From JBCCCJ01 sp039029315 (GTDB taxonomy: Bacteria > Bacteroidota > Bacteroidia > J057): DNA of 26,379 nt. Location of the stretch: the NCBI GenBank assembly GCA_039029315.1, contig JBCCGK010000139.1, positions 1 to 26,379 on the forward strand, in the 5' to 3' direction. The translations under genes and the position numbers were made by a program. Positions within the stretch are counted from its first letter, which is position 1; each line of letters begins with the position of its first letter. A model generated the notes under the pieces. The model searched no databases and was not told where the DNA came from. It was given only the letters and a program-made list of their open reading frames with translations. This document shows positions 25,001-26,379 of the stretch, in pieces.

Positions 25001-25436
25001 CATAGGTTGCCCCATATTGATTCAAAAGGGGTTGAATGCTAGCAAGATCGTTGCCTGGGAGATATTGCAAGACCACTTCATGGGTCATTGCGAGAGAAAA
25101 TCCATCATCTAATACCCAGCCAAAAGATGCACTTTTGAGGTAGGTACGATCGATGGAATGTGTTTTCAATAATTGTGATGCATCCTGGACCTGGGCGGCA
25201 GGATAATGAACGATCATCCGGGCGTCCTCCTGGTGAACGTCGACGGAAGATGCGTTGCGCGAGGCAAAAGCACCGGTGGGAATCTTTCCTTCCTGAAAAT
25301 GGAGGACAAGTGTACTCCGATCTTCTGTTAAGGATATTTTTTCTCCACCAGACCAGTAATAATTGCTTTGAGCAATGACTGGAGACATCAACAAGCTGGC
25401 CACGCAGCATAAGATAAAAGTAAAGAACCGTTTCAT
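22086..25436 (-). CDS. Secreted S8 subtilisin-like protease with two MAM domains and T9SS type A sorting domain
   Basis: A 1116-residue exported protease. It has a signal peptide (1-23, ends VIAQ), a fervidolysin-like propeptide (~24-190), and an S8 catalytic domain (~195-515) with Asp240 (AVIDDGV), His278 (GDHGEA), oxyanion Asn375 (SGNGY) and Ser456 (GGTSAACP). Two tandem MAM-type domains (~523-690 and ~697-862) share DLDW, SGGTPSNGTGPS, MYVEASSPN, HMLGNAVGT and SSWQGD. A further beta-rich domain (~870-1015) is followed by the T9SS type A tail (~1040-1116: LYPNP, DLTGR, LSSGMYFF, ERFVKK). Gly-rich linkers separate the domains. T9SS would carry it across the outer membrane and anchor or release it. 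An ATG at 25502 would put 22 residues before the signal peptide; 25436 is preferred. Monocistronic, with a strong terminator. Confidence 0.93.
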   Translation of the reverse strand: MKRFFTFILCCVASLLMSPVIAQSNYYWSGGEKISLTEDRSTLVLHFQEGKIPTGAFASRNASSVDVHQEDARMIVHYPAAQVQDASQLLKTHSIDRTYLKSASFGWVLDDGFSLAMTHEVVLQYLPGNDLASIQPLLNQYGATYARTEFETVIIEVPSIRNVLPLANALRESGSTRFAHPDFYAKLTHYADPLFSEQFQMNNTGQTIDGFPGTADADCNAPEAWATTLGSSSITVAVIDDGVEDHEDLNNSGGASRLIGGYTPLTGGNGTPNASGDHGEACAGIIAASHNNLGVQGLAPEVQLLAVNIFAGSETAQDIANGVTWAKNNGADVMSNSWGYTSCTANFATLTNAINDAVNNGRGGLGCVVIFASGNGYKTCVDYPADLPSVIAVGAFGNDGIISDYSNEGPTLDITAPSNDVSAQGFLSGAGVRTIDRMGSAGYSTGNYTTTFGGTSAACPVVAGVAALVLSVDPSLTDAEVKNILYTTAIDMGSSGFDNTYGNGRVNAGGAVAAASGGGGGPSCSSTISSFPYSEGFEGGLGAWTQGSGDDLDWSRNSGGTPSNGTGPSSAAAGSWYMYVEASSPNYPSKNTLFNSPCFDMSGLSDPEISFQYHMLGNAVGTLDLEASLDGSSWTTVWTLSGTQGSSWNSTTVDLGAYAGNAEVRLRFSGTTGSSWQGDLCIDDITVENNSGGGGPSCATTISSFPYGESFEGGIGDWSQASGDDLDWTRRSGGTPSNGTGPSGASDGSFYMYVEASSPNFPSKNTIFNGPCFDLSGVSSPALSFSYHMLGNAVGTVLLEASTDLSSWTTVWSESGSQGSAWNSANVDLSSYAGTTVALRFNATTGSSWQGDICIDNLALTDGGGGGGCPTIDFNSTSIIAYGNGQDNGSFQVQDGGATLFIQNNAWKAINFPYTITANTVIEFDFQSTTQGEIHGVAFDSDLGISSNLTFKVHGTQNWGLTNYDNYSGSGWTTYTIPVGTFYTGGATYLAFIADHDGGAQNGNSYFRNVKVYEGSCAGGTLAQYETPGPAILGTEGEYSLSLYPNPAFQQLTINLGQSEMSFDAKIVDLTGRTIWAEKMDGGVNQLTIDHLSSGMYFFTARLEDGTEFTERFVKK

Positions 25437-25782
25437 AAGTGTAAAGAAATGTTGTGTATTAGAACAAAAAAGTAGTATAGGAAATAATATTTTTTTTCCC
25501 ATACTTTTTATCTTCTCGCATGAGTAATAAAAAGAGGGAAGTTCATTTTTTCTAGCATGGCTGAGCTAGCTAACGTATGTTAGTGATGGCGCTTTTGCTT
25601 TTTCGGAAATAGAAAGCAAGCTGCTGAATTAGAAAAGATTAAATCCGCGGAGAGACTGTCTTTCTTTATTTTTGGATGGAAGACAAATTCTGTTGTAAGA
25701 TTTTTTCTCAAACAGTAGGAAAACTCCTCGCCTTTGGTCAAAGACTTTTTTTCCTTACATCATACAAGAGGGGGATGTCCCC
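25437..25782. other. Intergenic region upstream of the subtilase gene
   Basis: 346 bases without a supported gene. It holds the promoter region of the minus-strand protease and the 3' side of the small lipoprotein gene. Bases 25653-25721 (AGAGACTGT ... AAACAGT) may be a decayed repeat C relic, but similarity is weak. A short GGGGA/TCCCC hairpin near 25770-25782 has no T-run. Confidence 0.4.
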
Positions 25783-26166
25783 TTACTGGATGTCAGCTGC
25801 CTCAATGCTAAAAGAGCAATTTTCTACAACTGTTCTTCTCCCAGACAACTCCTGATTCCAGTTTTCCAACTGATTGATGTCTTTGTTGAGGGTTTTTCCG
25901 CTTTCGATCCGGACCCTCACATCATTGCCAATGATTCCACAACCAAGCCCCTCAGCCTGAGCACCGAATTTTTCAAAAGAGTAAATGGTCTCAATGCTAT
26001 TTGGGGCAATAGAAATGCTATCTGGATAATAATTCAGACTTTCATTGGCAAAACTTAGGACAATGGTTTCGGAAGTGGTGTTTTGAATAGTTTGAGTGAA
26101 TTGATGGAGGGTTTCACATCCGAACAAGGGAATCAGTAGGAATAGGAATAAACAGGATCGACTCAT
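25783..26166 (-). CDS. Small lipoprotein, function unknown
   Basis: A 127-residue protein with a lipoprotein signal peptide (lipobox LFGC, Cys17) and a ~110-residue mature part. Visible features are alternating strands such as SETIVLSFAN and SIETIYSFEKF, and two further cysteines (in GLGCGII and VENCSFS) that could form a disulfide. I recognise no family. It is transcribed in the same direction as the subtilase, ~350 bp upstream of it with no clear terminator between, so read-through is possible but not shown. The start at 26166 is the only ATG giving a complete signal peptide. Confidence 0.6.
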   Translation of the reverse strand: MSRSCLFLFLLIPLFGCETLHQFTQTIQNTTSETIVLSFANESLNYYPDSISIAPNSIETIYSFEKFGAQAEGLGCGIIGNDVRVRIESGKTLNKDINQLENWNQELSGRRTVVENCSFSIEAADIQ

Positions 26167-26238
26167 AGGGATACATTTCTTGTTTTTGACTGTTCTCTAA
26201 CAACAGGGGTTTTGAGTGAAAAGTTGTCTCAAGGACTC

Positions 26239-26379
26239 AGAGACTGTTTGAAAATCTGTCGCTAACTTTTTGTATGCGTCTTTTTTCCTCATCCTACAGC
26301 TTTTTTTGTCCTCATAGCACCACTATGAGAACAAAAAAGAGCCTTGTCTGAGAAAAAAATACATCATAAAAATTCTCAG
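26239..26379 (+). repeat. Repeat family C, copy 4 (cut by the window end)
   Basis: It starts AGAGACTGTTTGAAAATCTGT and follows the family through the central hairpin (near 26301-26338, one arm with a mismatch: GTCCTCATAG) and the small CTGAGAA / TTCTCAG hairpin, which ends exactly at base 26379. About 20 bases of the far terminal repeat should lie beyond the window. Unlike the other copies it lies 72 bases upstream of a gene start (26166, minus), not behind a gene end within this window. Confidence 0.88.

Noticed and set aside
25653..25721. Possible decayed fifth copy of repeat C (AGAGACTGT ... AAACAGT)
   Set aside because: Only the ends and a short T-rich stretch resemble the family; the central hairpin is missing. 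Too weak to call.

Overview
The window reads as a Bacteroidota chromosome segment, probably Saprospiria- or Cytophagia-like. The signs are a C-terminal type A T9SS sorting domain on a secreted subtilase, several Bacteroidota-style lipoproteins, two long FtsX/MacB-type permeases with no ATPase beside them (one with the PadR regulator and permease-prefix domain typical of this phylum), and a sensor kinase with a periplasmic TPR-like region. This placement rests on protein character only. I see no rRNA, tRNA or CRISPR array and no transposase gene.

Layout. 1-7261: a cassette bounded by 95%-identical inverted 100-bp repeats (1-100 and 7162-7261). It carries a dihydroxyacetophenone-dioxygenase-like cupin, a KduD-like SDR, a lipoprotein sulfatase of the heparan N-sulfatase type, a convergent trypsin-like/TPR lipoprotein, and an FtsX-like permease. 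7162-7757: three small palindromic elements side by side. 7757-12351: a minus-strand signalling operon of two tandem paralogous histidine kinases and a LuxR-type response regulator. 12352-12869: an intergenic region with a plus-strand intrinsic terminator that belongs to no visible gene, so a small RNA is likely. 12870-15488: a large secreted Asp-box (sortilin/BNR-like) beta-propeller protein. 16205-17020: a lipoprotein made of two ~93-residue repeats. 17213-20229: a PadR regulator overlapping a permease-prefix ABC permease. 20621-21736: a sialidase-fold lipoprotein. 22086-25436: a T9SS-exported S8 protease with two MAM domains. 25783-26166: a small lipoprotein.

Non-coding structure is the most unusual part. 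A ~163-bp element (family C) with ~21-bp terminal inverted repeats and a long internal hairpin occurs four times (7596-7757, 16018-16086 partial, 21837-22000, 26239-26379 cut by the window end). Three of the copies lie directly behind the 3' ends of genes, and one overlaps the stop codon of the response regulator. A second family (A, 333 bp, near-perfect TIRs) supplies the inverted repeats around the first cassette. Neither encodes a protein, so both look like non-autonomous MITE-type elements.

Functionally, most products act at the cell surface or outside it: sulfatase, proteases, propeller proteins and lipoproteins, plus permeases and a membrane sensor. The cupin, SDR and sulfatase together suggest use of a sulfated uronate-containing glycan. 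That is inferred from family resemblance only; no lyase, glycosidase or SusC/D pair is visible here.
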